Positions 28,284-37,349 of a stretch of DNA of 64,000 nt are shown here, one piece after another; the first letter of the stretch is position 1; every line of letters begins with the position of its first letter. This DNA is from Bog-532 sp963824545 (GTDB lineage Bacteria; Actinomycetota; Actinomycetes; Streptosporangiales; Streptosporangiaceae). The position numbers were made by a program, and so were the translations under genes. Location of the stretch: NCBI GenBank assembly GCA_963824545.1, contig CAWGPP010000007.1, positions 98,915-162,914 on the forward strand, in the 5' to 3' direction. The notes below the pieces were generated by a model. That model was not told the DNA's origin and ran no database searches. It saw only the letters and a list, made by a program, of their open reading frames with translations.

Positions 28284-28781
28284 ATGCAGAACGCAGGGGA
28301 TCTGGCTGCGCTCGTCGCCGCCTTCTTCTTCGCCGTCCTCGTCTGCGCCGGCGTCTACGTGCTCGTCCGGCTGGCCCGGCTCATCTCCGAGGGGACCCGA
28401 CTGCTGGCCGACATGCGCACCCGCAGCGACACCGTTTTCGACCAGGTGCACGCCACCGTGGACCGGGCCAATCAGCAGCTCGACGCGACCAGTTCGGTGA
28501 CCGAGGGCATGGACGAGCTGAACGCCGGCATGGCGCAGCTCACCGAGCAGGTCTCGGCCCTGGCCGGGCTGGGCCGGGCCATCGCGGCCGGCCCCGCGGG
28601 CCGTGCCGCCGCCGTGGTGCACGGCGTGCGCCACGCCGTTGCGATCCGCCGGGACGGAACCGGGCGCCCACGACGCGCCGTCCCGCCCGTCCCGCCCATG
28701 AGCACCGGGCCACGAACAGCTCGGGCCCAGGAGGCCGCCGCGCGCCGCCAGTCCCTCGCCCAGTCCGGAGGACGCCGGTGA
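28284..28781 (+). CDS. DUF948 domain-containing membrane protein
   Basis: A 165-residue protein with one N-terminal transmembrane helix (AALVAAFFFAVLVCAGVYVLVRL), an amphipathic coiled-coil segment typical of DUF948 (residues ~40-100), and a basic disordered tail. Its function is unknown. It is the usual first gene of the actinobacterial DUF948-DUF6167-alaS cluster, and it overlaps the next gene by GTGA. Confidence 0.88.
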   Translation: MQNAGDLAALVAAFFFAVLVCAGVYVLVRLARLISEGTRLLADMRTRSDTVFDQVHATVDRANQQLDATSSVTEGMDELNAGMAQLTEQVSALAGLGRAIAAGPAGRAAAVVHGVRHAVAIRRDGTGRPRRAVPPVPPMSTGPRTARAQEAAARRQSLAQSGGRR

Positions 28782-29347
28782 TCCGCCGTGCCTTCTGGCT
28801 GTCGGTGGGCGCGGCGGCCGGGATCACCAGCTACCGGCGCGCCACGGCCGTGGGACGCGCGATCTCGATCCGGGTGGCCGGCGACCGGTCCAGCGCGGCT
28901 CCCGGACCCTTCTGGCCGCCGCAACCGAACAGAAACGGCCAGCGGCCCGCCTCCGGCCCGCCGCCCGCCACGGTGGGGACCCCAGTGGGGGCCGCGGCCC
29001 GCCCGCCCGCTCTCAGCCGGCCCGCCGCGTCCCCGCAGCCTCGCCCCTCGGCGCAGCCCCGCCCTTCCCAGCGGCCCCGCCCGCACCCGCAGTGGAGCAC
29101 GGCCCGGGCCGCGTGGCGCACGTCGCGGGCCGCGTGGCGTACGCAGAAGGCCGCCATCGCCCAGGTCCGGGCGGCCGGCCGGTTCGCCCGCGACGTGCGC
29201 GAGGGCATGGACCTTTATATGAATCGGCGCGACGGTGAGCCAGGCCCTAATCTGGCGAGTGCACCGGGAGTACGCGGGGCACCCGGAGCCGCTGGCACCA
29301 ACGGCCGCCCGCGCGGCCGCATTGAGAATGTGAAGGATGGCCGCTGA
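28778..29347 (+). CDS. DUF6167-like small protein
   Basis: A 189-residue protein with a conserved start (IRRAFWLSVGAAAGITSYRRATAVGRA), a Pro/Ala/Arg-rich middle and a C-terminal helix ending FARDVREGMDLYMNRRDG. This matches in layout the protein found between the DUF948 gene and alaS in other actinobacteria. Its function is unknown. GTG 28778 overlaps the previous stop, and its own stop overlaps the alaS ATG (TGATG), so the three genes are translationally coupled. Confidence 0.75.
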   Translation: MIRRAFWLSVGAAAGITSYRRATAVGRAISIRVAGDRSSAAPGPFWPPQPNRNGQRPASGPPPATVGTPVGAAARPPALSRPAASPQPRPSAQPRPSQRPRPHPQWSTARAAWRTSRAAWRTQKAAIAQVRAAGRFARDVREGMDLYMNRRDGEPGPNLASAPGVRGAPGAAGTNGRPRGRIENVKDGR

Positions 29348-32070
29348 TGGAGTCGGCAGAGATTGCGCGCCGCTTCCTGGGATATTTCGAGCAGCACGGG
29401 CACACGATCGTGCCCTCGGCCAGCCTGGTGGCCGACGATCCCACGGTACTGTTCGTCATCGCCGGGATGCAGCCGTTCAAGCCGTACCTGCTCGGCCAGC
29501 AGACCCCGCCGTACAAGCGGGCCGCGGACGTGCAGAAGTGCATGCGGACCCTCGACATCGAGGAAGTCGGCCGGACCACCCGGCACGCGACGTTCTTCCA
29601 GATGCTGGGCAACTGGTCATTCGGCGACTACTTCAAGGACATGGCGATCCCGTACGCCTGGGAGCTGCTGACCCGGTCCGAGCGTGACGGCGGGTTCGGT
29701 TTCCCCGAGGACCGGCTCTGGGCCACCGTCCTGCCGGAGGACGTGGAGGCGTACGAGATCTGGCGGGATGTGGTCAAGCTCCCGGAGAGCCGGATTCAGC
29801 GCCGTGGCCTGGCCGACAACTACTGGAGCATGGGGGTGCCCGGTCCCGGCGGTCCCTGCTCGGAGATCTACTACGACCGCGGCCCGGAGTACGGCCGGGA
29901 CGGCGGCCCGGAGGCGGATGAGGACCGCTACCTGGAGGTGTGGAACCTCGTCTTCATGCAGGACCAGCTCAGCGCGGTGCGCAGCAAGACCGACTTCGAC
30001 ATCGCCGGCCCGCTGCCGTTCCGCAACGTCGACACCGGGATGGGCCTGGAGCGGATGGCGGCCATCCTGCAGGGCGTCGACAACATTTACGAGATCGACA
30101 CCACCTGGAAGGTCCTGGACCGCGCGGCGGAGCTCACCGAGCAGCGGTACGGCCAGGACACCCCGGCCGACATCGCGCTGAAGGTGGTCGCCGACCACGT
30201 GCGCGCCTCGGTGATGCTGGTCGAGGACGGGGTGCTGCCGAGCAACGAGGGCCGCGGCTACGTGCTGCGCCGGATCCTGCGCCGCAGTATACGGAACCTC
30301 CGCATGCTGGCCGGCGGCCAGCGCGGCGGCGGCGCCTCTGGCGAGCGGTACCTGCACGAGCTGGGCATCACCGCGATCGAGGCGATGGCCCCGCTGTATC
30401 CGGAACTGCGCCGCGACGCGGCCAACATCCACACCGTGCTCGACGCGGAGGAGGCGGCGTTCCTGGGCACGCTGCGCACCGGCACCGCGATCTTCGACGC
30501 GGCGATGGAAGAGACGCGGCGGAGGAAGTCGTCCACGCTGTCCGGCGAGCAGGCGTTCCAGCTGCATGACACCTACGGTTTCCCGATTGAGCTGACCCTC
30601 GAGATGGCCCAGGAGCAGGGGCTGTCGGTGGACGAGGAGGGGTTCCGGCGGCTGATGGCGGTCCAGCGCGACCGTGCGAAGGCCGACGCCGCGCAGAAGA
30701 AGACCGGCAACGCCGACATCTCCGTGTTCGCCGAGCTGCGCGAGCGCACCGGGGCCATCACCTTCATCGGGTACGACCAGTTCGCCACCGAGGCGACGGT
30801 CACCGGCCTGCTGGTCAACGATCTGCCGGTCACCACCGCAGCCCAGGGCGAGAAGGTCTCCGTGGTGCTCGACCGGACGCCCTTCTACGCGGAAAGCGGC
30901 GGCCAGCTGCCCGACGCGGGCGTGATCCGGGTCGCCGGCGTGGGCGGCACGCCGGACAGCGAGATCGAGGTCTTCGACGTCCAGGCGCCGCTGCCCGGGC
31001 TGATCGTGCACCGGGGCGTGGTGCGCTCCGGCGAGGTCACGGTGGGCGCGCCCGCGTACGCGGAGATCGACATCGAACGGCGGCGGGCCATCTCACGCTC
31101 GCACACCGCGACGCATCTCGTGCACCGCGCCATCCGCGGCGCGCTCGGCGACGCGGCCGCGCAGGCCGGGTCGGAGAACGCGCCCGGGCGGCTGCGGTTC
31201 GACTTCACCGCGCCGGGCGCCGTGCCGCGGGCGGTGCTGAGCGAGGCCGAAGATGAGGTCAACCAGGTGCTCATCAACGACCTGGACGTCCGTGCGTTCC
31301 ACACGTCGATCGACGAGGCACGCGCGATGGGCGCGCTCGCCCTGTTCGGCGAGAAGTACGGGAACCAGGTCCGGGTCGTCGAGGTCGGCGACTACTCGCG
31401 CGAGCTGTGCGGCGGCACGCACGTGGCGCACTCCGGCCAGCTCGGCCTGGTCAAGCTGCTCAGCGAGTCGTCGATCGGCTCGGGGGTGCGCCGTGTCGAG
31501 GCGCTGGTCGGCATCGATGCCTTCCGGTTCCTGGCCAAGGAGAACATCCTGGTCAGCCAGCTCAGCGAGCAGCTCAAGGCGCGCCGGGAGGAGCTGCCGG
31601 AACGGGTTTCCTCGCTGGTGAGCAGGCTCCGCGAGGCCGAACGCGAACTGCAGCGCGTGCGCAGCGCCCAGCTGCTCGAAGTGGCCGGTGACCTGGCGGC
31701 CCGGCCCGACGATATCGGCGGCGTCGCGTTCGTCGCGCACCAGGTCCCGGCGGGCACCGACGCCGACAGCATCCGCGCGCTCGCGCTCGACATCCGTGGC
31801 CGGCTGCCCTCCGGGCGCCCGGGCGTGGTCATGGTGGCGGGCGTCCCCGCCGACCGGCCGGTGGTGGTGGTGGCCGTGAACGACGCGGGGCGCAGCCGCG
31901 GCCTGGCCGCGGGCCAGCTGGTCGGCGCCGCGGCGCGGGCCCTCGGTGGTGGCGGCGGCGGCAAGCCGGACGTTGCCCAGGGGGGCGGCGCGCCACTGGC
32001 GGACCGTGGGCCAGGCGTGATCGACGGGGCCTTTGCGGCGGTTCGGGATGCTTTGAGGGACGCCGCCTAG
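29347..32070 (+). CDS. alaS: Alanyl-tRNA synthetase
   Basis: Full-length 907-residue AlaRS. The catalytic domain begins ESAEIARRFLGYFEQHGH and includes NWSFGDYFK and NVDTGMGLERM. The editing domain zinc ligands are in HTATHLVHRAI and CGGTHV. It ends in the C-Ala oligomerisation domain with a glycine-rich stretch (GGGGGGK) near the end. No lesion is seen. Confidence 0.97.
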   Translation: MESAEIARRFLGYFEQHGHTIVPSASLVADDPTVLFVIAGMQPFKPYLLGQQTPPYKRAADVQKCMRTLDIEEVGRTTRHATFFQMLGNWSFGDYFKDMAIPYAWELLTRSERDGGFGFPEDRLWATVLPEDVEAYEIWRDVVKLPESRIQRRGLADNYWSMGVPGPGGPCSEIYYDRGPEYGRDGGPEADEDRYLEVWNLVFMQDQLSAVRSKTDFDIAGPLPFRNVDTGMGLERMAAILQGVDNIYEIDTTWKVLDRAAELTEQRYGQDTPADIALKVVADHVRASVMLVEDGVLPSNEGRGYVLRRILRRSIRNLRMLAGGQRGGGASGERYLHELGITAIEAMAPLYPELRRDAANIHTVLDAEEAAFLGTLRTGTAIFDAAMEETRRRKSSTLSGEQAFQLHDTYGFPIELTLEMAQEQGLSVDEEGFRRLMAVQRDRAKADAAQKKTGNADISVFAELRERTGAITFIGYDQFATEATVTGLLVNDLPVTTAAQGEKVSVVLDRTPFYAESGGQLPDAGVIRVAGVGGTPDSEIEVFDVQAPLPGLIVHRGVVRSGEVTVGAPAYAEIDIERRRAISRSHTATHLVHRAIRGALGDAAAQAGSENAPGRLRFDFTAPGAVPRAVLSEAEDEVNQVLINDLDVRAFHTSIDEARAMGALALFGEKYGNQVRVVEVGDYSRELCGGTHVAHSGQLGLVKLLSESSIGSGVRRVEALVGIDAFRFLAKENILVSQLSEQLKARREELPERVSSLVSRLREAERELQRVRSAQLLEVAGDLAARPDDIGGVAFVAHQVPAGTDADSIRALALDIRGRLPSGRPGVVMVAGVPADRPVVVVAVNDAGRSRGLAAGQLVGAAARALGGGGGGKPDVAQGGGAPLADRGPGVIDGAFAAVRDALRDAA

Positions 32071-32092
32071 ACCGGCAGGCTAACGTGATGGG

Positions 32093-32632
32093 ATGCTGCC
32101 CCTGCTGCGTGGTGATACCGGCGTGAGGACGGGTGTCCGGCTGGGCGTGGACGTGGGCTCGGTGCGCGTCGGTGTCGCCCGCAGCGACCCCGGCGGCGTG
32201 CTGGCCAGCCCGCTCGAGGTCATCACACATGGCCGCGGTGACCTGGACCGGCTCGCCGGGCTGGTCGCCGAGCACGATGTCCTGGAGGTCATCATCGGGC
32301 TGCCCACGACGCTGGCCGGGCGGGAGGGTCCCGCCGCCGCGGGCGCGCGCGAGGTGGCGGCGGTGCTCGCGGCCCGGATCGCGCCGGTCGCGGTCCGGCT
32401 GTTCGACGAGCGTTTCACCACCACGACGGCGCACGCGGTGCTCCGGCAGGGCGGCAAGAACTCCCGGGCCCGGCGCCAGGTGGTCGACCAGGCGGCGGCC
32501 GCCGTGCTGCTCCAGGCGGCGCTGGACGCCGAGCGGGCCACGGGCCAGCCGCCGGGCGAGCTCGTGCCCCAGCCCCGTCTCCAAGCGCCGGGCCGCGACC
32601 CGGGCTCCCACGCGGGCGGAGCCGCAGGATGA
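32093..32632 (+). CDS. ruvX: RuvX/YqgF-family Holliday junction resolvase-like nuclease
   Basis: A 179-residue RNase H-like fold. The first catalytic aspartate is in RLGVDVGSVRVGVARSD, and IIGLPTTLAGREG, LFDERFTTTTAHAVL and VVDQAAAAVLLQAAL match the family. YqgF proteins process the 5' end of 16S rRNA in E. coli and may act on junctions. There is no ribosome site, but TAACGT (32081-32086) sits 6 bases before ATG 32093, consistent with a leaderless start. It overlaps mltG by ATGA. Confidence 0.92.
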   Translation: MLPLLRGDTGVRTGVRLGVDVGSVRVGVARSDPGGVLASPLEVITHGRGDLDRLAGLVAEHDVLEVIIGLPTTLAGREGPAAAGAREVAAVLAARIAPVAVRLFDERFTTTTAHAVLRQGGKNSRARRQVVDQAAAAVLLQAALDAERATGQPPGELVPQPRLQAPGRDPGSHAGGAAG

Positions 32633-35046
32633 CCGACGATCAAGTGGAGCCGGCCCGCGGCGTGCGCCGGCACGCGCGGCCCGCCCAGCCGGAGCCGCCG
32701 GGGCCCGGTGATGAGGCAAGGACGCCCTCCGGGTACGGCCAGCCGGCGGCGGTTCGCTGGGGGCCGGACGCCGAGGGGACGGTCCCCGGCGGCTATGGCA
32801 GTTCGCCGGACACCACGGGTACGATCCCGGGCGGCTACGGTGGCACGCCCGGCGGCGCTGTCACGGGCGGCTACGAGCAGCGCGGCGCATCGGCTCGGGC
32901 CGCACTTCCGCCGGGCGGGCGGCACGCGGGCCAGGGGAATACCCCGGACCGGTCGGACGGGTCTTACCAGGGCAGCCGGCGCAGCCGCCAGCCCAACGCG
33001 CCGGGACGCCCTGATCCGCTGACCGATCCGAGCTACGCCCAGCGGTCCGGGTCAGGCCCGGCCCATTCGTTGCCTCCGGGGACCGGGGATTCCCGGCCGG
33101 AGAGACCGGGCTACGCTCCGAACGCTTCGCCCGGTTACGGGCCCGGTGCCGGTGCCCGCTCCGGCGGGAACAGCTACCCGGGCCGCGAGCCCGGCCCGCG
33201 TGGCGGCCGGTACCAGCGTGACGATGACGATCAGGGGACAGCCGGATACCAGCGCCAGTCCGGTTATCCGCGCGGCGACGGGTCACCAGACGGCCGGCCG
33301 CGTGACGGCCGGCCGGGTGACGGCCGCCGCCCGGACGACGGCCCGCGCGACGGGCAGTACGGGCGCGCCGACCTCTACCGCCCGGCCGCATACCAGCCCG
33401 GCGCCCCCGCTGAGGGCGACGCGGCGCCCCCGCCCACCGGGCCCTCCCAGCGGGACGGCCGGTACGCCCAGCCTGGCGCCCCCCAGGGCCGGCGCCACCG
33501 CGACGCGCCATCCGAACAGGCCCATCCGGGCTCCTACCAGGGACGGCGCCCGCAGAGCCTGCCGCCGGGCCCGGATGAGCCCGGCTCCTACCAGGGACGG
33601 CGCGAGCGAAACGCGCCGCCGGGACCGGACGACCCGGACTCCTACCAGGAGCGGCGCCCGCAGAACGCGCCACCCGGATCAGATGCGGCTGGTCCCTACC
33701 GGGGACGGCGCCAGCGAAACGCGCCGCCGGGCCCGGATGAGCCCGGCTCCTACCAGGGACGTCGCCCGCAGAACGTGCCGCAGGAACCGGACGACCTCGC
33801 CGCCTACCGCGGGCGGCGGCATCGCGACGAGCCGCCCGGGCCGCCTGGGCCGTCCGTGCCCGGTGGACCGTCATGGCAGGATTCGCACGACGGCGGCTAC
33901 GAGGAGGACGACCGCTTCGTACCCGGCCTCGGCGGGCCGCGCTACCGGGACGATGACGATGGTCGCGACGAGGACGACGACGGTTATGACGAGGACGGCC
34001 ACGGCGGCGGGCGCCGCCGGGGCCGGGGCTCCGGCGGGGGCGGCGCCAAGCGCCGCCGGTCGCGCTGGATCGCCCCGCTGATCGCGGTCGCGGTCATCCT
34101 GACCCCGCTGATCATCGGCGGCGTCTACGTGTACGGCTTGTACATGAGCAAGTACCACCCCGCCGACTACACGGGCGGCGGCACCGGGCAGGCGATCGTC
34201 CAGGTGCAGTCCGGCCAGACGGCCGCCCAGGTCGGCCAGCGGCTGGTCACGCTGGGCGTGGTCAAGAGCGTCCGCGCGTTCGAGCTGGCCGCGGAGCACA
34301 GCACGAACTCGCGTGGCCTGGAACCCGGCTTCTACCGTATGCACAAGCAGATGCAGGCGACGCTGGCCTTTGCGCTGCTGCTCAGCCCCTCCGCGCGGAT
34401 CGAGGACAAGATCACCATCCCGGAGGGCTGGCGGCTCTCCCAGATCGAGGCCGCGCTGGGGGCCAAATCCGGTATCCCGCTGGCCGACTACCAGAAGGCC
34501 CTGGCCAGCCCGGGCTCGCTCGGCCTGCCGAGCTACGCCAACGGCAATCCGGAGGGGTATCTGTTCCCGGCCACCTACGACGTGCAGCCGAACATGTCCG
34601 CGACGACCGTCCTGCAGACCACGGTCAACCGCTTCAGCCAGGAAGCGGTGAGCATCAACCTGACCGCGGCCGCGTCCCGGGCCCATATGACCCCGGGCCA
34701 GGTCATTACGATCGCGAGCCTGCTGCAGGCCGAAGGCGGCCGGGTCTCGGACTACTCGAAGATCGCCCGCGTCGTCCTCAACCGGCTGAACGCGAAGATG
34801 CCGCTGCAGTTCGACAGCACGGTGCTCTACGGGCTGCATGTGTTCGGCACGAGTGCCACCCTCGCGCAGACCCGCACGAACACCCCGTACAACACCTACC
34901 TGCACAAGGGGCTGCCGCCCGGGCCGATCGACAGCCCGGGGAACGCGGCGATCGAGGCCGCGCTGAACCCGGCGCCCGGCAACTGGCTCTACTTCGTGGC
35001 CGGCAAGAACGGCGTGACGACGTTCTACCAGACGCTGCCCGGGTGA
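32629..35046 (+). CDS. mltG: Endolytic murein transglycosylase MltG with long disordered cytoplasmic N-terminus
   Basis: MltG (YceG) cuts nascent glycan strands in the cell wall. The first ~480 residues are disordered, rich in Gly/Pro/Arg/Tyr and built partly from ~20-residue repeats of the type SYQGRRPQNAPPGPDEPG (33525-33830). One transmembrane helix follows (about 480-507). The YceG domain then shows the catalytic glutamate E702 in LLQAEGGRVSDYSKIARVVLNRL and VLYGLHVFGTS near the end. At 805 residues it is more than twice E. coli MltG. Long N-termini are known in actinobacteria, but this one is extreme. Confidence 0.93.
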   Translation: MTDDQVEPARGVRRHARPAQPEPPGPGDEARTPSGYGQPAAVRWGPDAEGTVPGGYGSSPDTTGTIPGGYGGTPGGAVTGGYEQRGASARAALPPGGRHAGQGNTPDRSDGSYQGSRRSRQPNAPGRPDPLTDPSYAQRSGSGPAHSLPPGTGDSRPERPGYAPNASPGYGPGAGARSGGNSYPGREPGPRGGRYQRDDDDQGTAGYQRQSGYPRGDGSPDGRPRDGRPGDGRRPDDGPRDGQYGRADLYRPAAYQPGAPAEGDAAPPPTGPSQRDGRYAQPGAPQGRRHRDAPSEQAHPGSYQGRRPQSLPPGPDEPGSYQGRRERNAPPGPDDPDSYQERRPQNAPPGSDAAGPYRGRRQRNAPPGPDEPGSYQGRRPQNVPQEPDDLAAYRGRRHRDEPPGPPGPSVPGGPSWQDSHDGGYEEDDRFVPGLGGPRYRDDDDGRDEDDDGYDEDGHGGGRRRGRGSGGGGAKRRRSRWIAPLIAVAVILTPLIIGGVYVYGLYMSKYHPADYTGGGTGQAIVQVQSGQTAAQVGQRLVTLGVVKSVRAFELAAEHSTNSRGLEPGFYRMHKQMQATLAFALLLSPSARIEDKITIPEGWRLSQIEAALGAKSGIPLADYQKALASPGSLGLPSYANGNPEGYLFPATYDVQPNMSATTVLQTTVNRFSQEAVSINLTAAASRAHMTPGQVITIASLLQAEGGRVSDYSKIARVVLNRLNAKMPLQFDSTVLYGLHVFGTSATLAQTRTNTPYNTYLHKGLPPGPIDSPGNAAIEAALNPAPGNWLYFVAGKNGVTTFYQTLPG

Positions 35047-35060
35047 GCGGGCCGCTTATT

Positions 35061-35138
35061 CCGAGGCGCGCCCTTACCGGCAGAGTTTTGGGCAGTATGT
35101 GCCCAAAACTCTGCCCATAGCCGGAAAGGGCGCCTCGG
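35061..35138. repeat. Long nested hairpin between mltG and aroE
   Basis: A perfect 16-base-pair inner stem (35079-35094 with 35100-35115, five-base loop GTATG) begins GGCAGAGTTTTGGGCA. An outer stem pairs CCGAGGC...GCCCTT (35061-35075) with AAGGGCGCCTCGG (35126-35138). There is no T-tract, and the structure is symmetric, so it may stop transcription from either side or be a small palindromic mobile repeat. A damaged copy is at about 6047-6107. Confidence 0.75.
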
Positions 35139-35190
35139 GGCAGCGTGGGCCGGTCCCGGGCGAGCGGTCCGGCCGTCTAGCATGGCGGCG

Positions 35191-36036
35191 ATGAAAGCCG
35201 CCGTCCTCGGGTCACCGATCGCCCACTCGCTGTCCCCGGTGCTGCACCGGGCCGCCTACGCTGCGGCCGGCCTGGATGGGTGGCGTTACCAGGCGATCGA
35301 GTGCGACGAGGCCGGGCTGCCCGCCGTGGTCGCCGCGTGCGGTGCGGCGGGCGCCGGCTGGGCGGGCCTGTCGCTCACGATGCCGCTCAAGCGCGCCGTG
35401 CTGCCGTTGCTGGATCACGTGGACCCGCTCGCGGCGGACGTAGGCGGCGCGAACACGCTCGTGTTCGCCGACGGCCAGCGCCGCGGCTACAACACCGACG
35501 TGGCCGGGATGGTGGCCGCGCTGGCCGGAGCGGGCGTGCCCGCACCGCGTTCCGCGGTGATCCTCGGCGCGGGCGCGACGGCGTGCTCGGCGCTGGCCGC
35601 GCTGCGCGAAACCGGCCTGCACGCCGCGACGGTGGCGGTACGGGACGAAACCCGAGCGGCCGCGCTGCGGGCCGTCGCGGAGCGGCTCGGCGTACGGGTG
35701 GAGCTGCGCCCGCTGGCCGCGGCGGGCACGCTCGCGGGCCAGGACCTGCTCATCTCGACGGTCCCCGCCGGTGCCGCTGATTTCTATGCCGAGCGAGCCT
35801 GGCCGGGACCGCAGACCCCGGGGGTGGTGTTCGACGTGGTGTACGCGCCCTGGCCGACCGCGCTCGCCCGGGCCGCGGAGGCGGCGGGCGCCACCGTGAT
35901 CAGCGGGTTCGAGCTCCTGCTGCACCAGGCGGGCGTCCAGTTCGAGCTGATGACCGGGCGTCGGCCCGCTCCGCTCGCGGCGATGCGCGCCGCCGGCCAG
36001 GCCGAGCTGGACCGCCGCTCCGCCGCCTCCCGCTGA
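35191..36036 (+). CDS. aroE: Shikimate dehydrogenase
   Basis: This enzyme reduces 3-dehydroshikimate with NADPH in the aromatic amino acid pathway. The conserved blocks are GSPIAHSLSPVLHRAAY, SLTMPLKRAVLP with the catalytic lysine, GGANTLVF, GYNTDVAGM with the partner aspartate, the Rossmann turn ILGAGATACSAL and the C-terminal GFELLLHQAGVQFELMTG. ATG 35191 is used because TAGCAT (35178-35183) lies 7 bases before it, a leaderless arrangement. ATG 35182 is in frame and equally allowed by homology. Confidence 0.94.
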   Translation: MKAAVLGSPIAHSLSPVLHRAAYAAAGLDGWRYQAIECDEAGLPAVVAACGAAGAGWAGLSLTMPLKRAVLPLLDHVDPLAADVGGANTLVFADGQRRGYNTDVAGMVAALAGAGVPAPRSAVILGAGATACSALAALRETGLHAATVAVRDETRAAALRAVAERLGVRVELRPLAAAGTLAGQDLLISTVPAGAADFYAERAWPGPQTPGVVFDVVYAPWPTALARAAEAAGATVISGFELLLHQAGVQFELMTGRRPAPLAAMRAAGQAELDRRSAASR

Positions 36037-36039
36037 ACC

Positions 36040-36160
36040 GCCTTCCGGCAGCCCGCCTTCCGGCAGCCCGCCTTCCGGCAGCCCGCCTTCCGGCAGCCCG
36101 CCTTCCGGCAGCCCGCCTTCCGGCAGCCCGCCTTCCGGCAGCCCGCCTTCCGGCAGCCCG
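36040..36160. repeat. 15-base minisatellite after aroE, eight copies
   Basis: CCTTCCGGCA recurs at 36041, 36056, 36071, 36086, 36101, 36116, 36131 and 36146; the unit is CGCCTTCCGGCAGCC. The array starts 4 bases after the aroE stop. Degenerate CCGCCTTCCG units continue to about 36185. Confidence 0.95.
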
Positions 36161-36249
36161 CCTCCGCCTTCCGCCTTCCGCCGCCGCCTCCCGCTGAACC
36201 GCCTCGCGCTGCCGCTCAGCCATCGCCGGGCCGCCCCGCCGCCGCGACG

Positions 36250-36496
36250 TCGTAGATCGCCGGGGCGCATGAAGCCCTTCACCGCGGGCCAGCGCGTGCC
36301 ACCCCTCGTCGGTGTCCTAGCCCGGATCGACCACGGTCAGCTCCGAGCCCGCGGTGACCAGGTACGACAGCGTGTAACGGAGCGGGCTGAACGGGATCGG
36401 TACCGGCACCGACCACAGGCCGGGCCGGACCTCCTCGATCGCCGGCATTTCCCGGGCCAGCCACGCCTGGCGCTGCGCGATGCCGGTCACCCGCAT
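36250..36496 (-). pseudogene. Remnant of an MBL-fold hydrolase gene
   Basis: Reading on the minus strand from ATG 36496: RVTGIAQRQAWLAREMPAIE, then EEVRPGLWSVPVPIPFSPLRY and SYLVTAGSELTVVDPG. This is a clear N-terminus of a metallo-beta-lactamase fold protein. A TAG stop follows where W is expected, and the same frame continues DTDEGWHALARGEGLHAP before similarity ends near 36260. The metal-binding HxHxDH part is absent, so this is a dead fragment with a nonsense mutation and a 3' deletion. Confidence 0.7.
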
Positions 36497-36623
36497 GCCG
36501 GGCACCGTTCCTCGGCGACATTAGTTGTACGATCAAAAATACTTTGACAGCGCGCCAGATGGGGCGCTGGACTGGCGCTGGACTTATGTGACGCTAGCAA
36601 CGGGAGACGACGAAGGAGTGGCC

Positions 36624-37349
36624 GTGACCCAGCCGGCCGTGCAGCCACCGCGGCCCGCAGCCACGGCGGCGCGCCCGGACGCCGCGATCCGCACCGATGA
36701 CCTCCGCAAGACGTACACGACCTCACGCGGTGACGTCCCGGCCGTGCAGGGCATCAGCCTTGACGTCGCGGCGGGGCAGTTCTTCGGGTTGCTCGGGCCC
36801 AACGGGGACGGCAAATCGACCACGATCGGCATGCTGACCACGCTCATCGTGCCGACCGGCGGCCGCGCCTGGGTGTCCGGCATCGATGTGGTGGCCAACC
36901 CGGTCGGGGTCAAGCGCACGATCGAGGACCGCGCCCTCGCGCCGGTCCCGCTCGGCGTTCTCGCCTTCCAGAAGATCGCGGCCGGCGCCGTGCAGGCGTT
37001 CTTCGGGGCGCTGATCGTCGTCCCGATCGTGCTGTACGTGCACGCGGCCGGGCAGACGCCGCACGCACACGTGACAAATTGGTTCCTGCTCGCGCTCGTC
37101 CTGGTCGCGGCGTCGATGCTGACCGCGGCGCTCGGGCTGCTGCGTAACGGGCGCCGGTCGGCCCGCGCCACGGCGCCCGATCGGCGCAGAAATACCGCTG
37201 CCGTCGAAATTGTTGTTACCCTTAGCCGACGACTAGTCCGGTGTGGCGATGCCGGACGTGTAAGCGGAGGGCCACCTCCCACCTCGCCAGCCAAAGGTTG
37301 GCAGGTCAGCCGGATGCGACGGCCCCGGATCCCGGAGAACCGGGCATAA
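36624..37349 (+). pseudogene. Deletion-fused ABC transporter remnant (ATPase N-terminus joined to permease fragment)
   Basis: The first ~100 codons encode the start of an ABC-2-type exporter ATPase (IRTDDLRKTYTTSRGDVPAV, Walker A GPNGDGKSTT, IVPTGGRAWVSGIDVVANP). Right after VGVKRTI the sequence jumps, without the signature motif, Walker B or H-loop, to a membrane permease piece (VLAFQKIAAGAVQAFFGALI, FLLALVLVAASMLTAALGLL). The frame then drifts into unrelated sequence. The simplest reading is one large in-frame deletion across an ATPase-permease pair. GTG 36624 has GAAGGAG (36612-36618). No active transporter can be made. Confidence 0.7.

Noticed and set aside
32861..33874. Minus-strand frame opposite the mltG N-terminus
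   Set aside because: Repetitive because it mirrors the mltG repeat tail; no start signal or domain.
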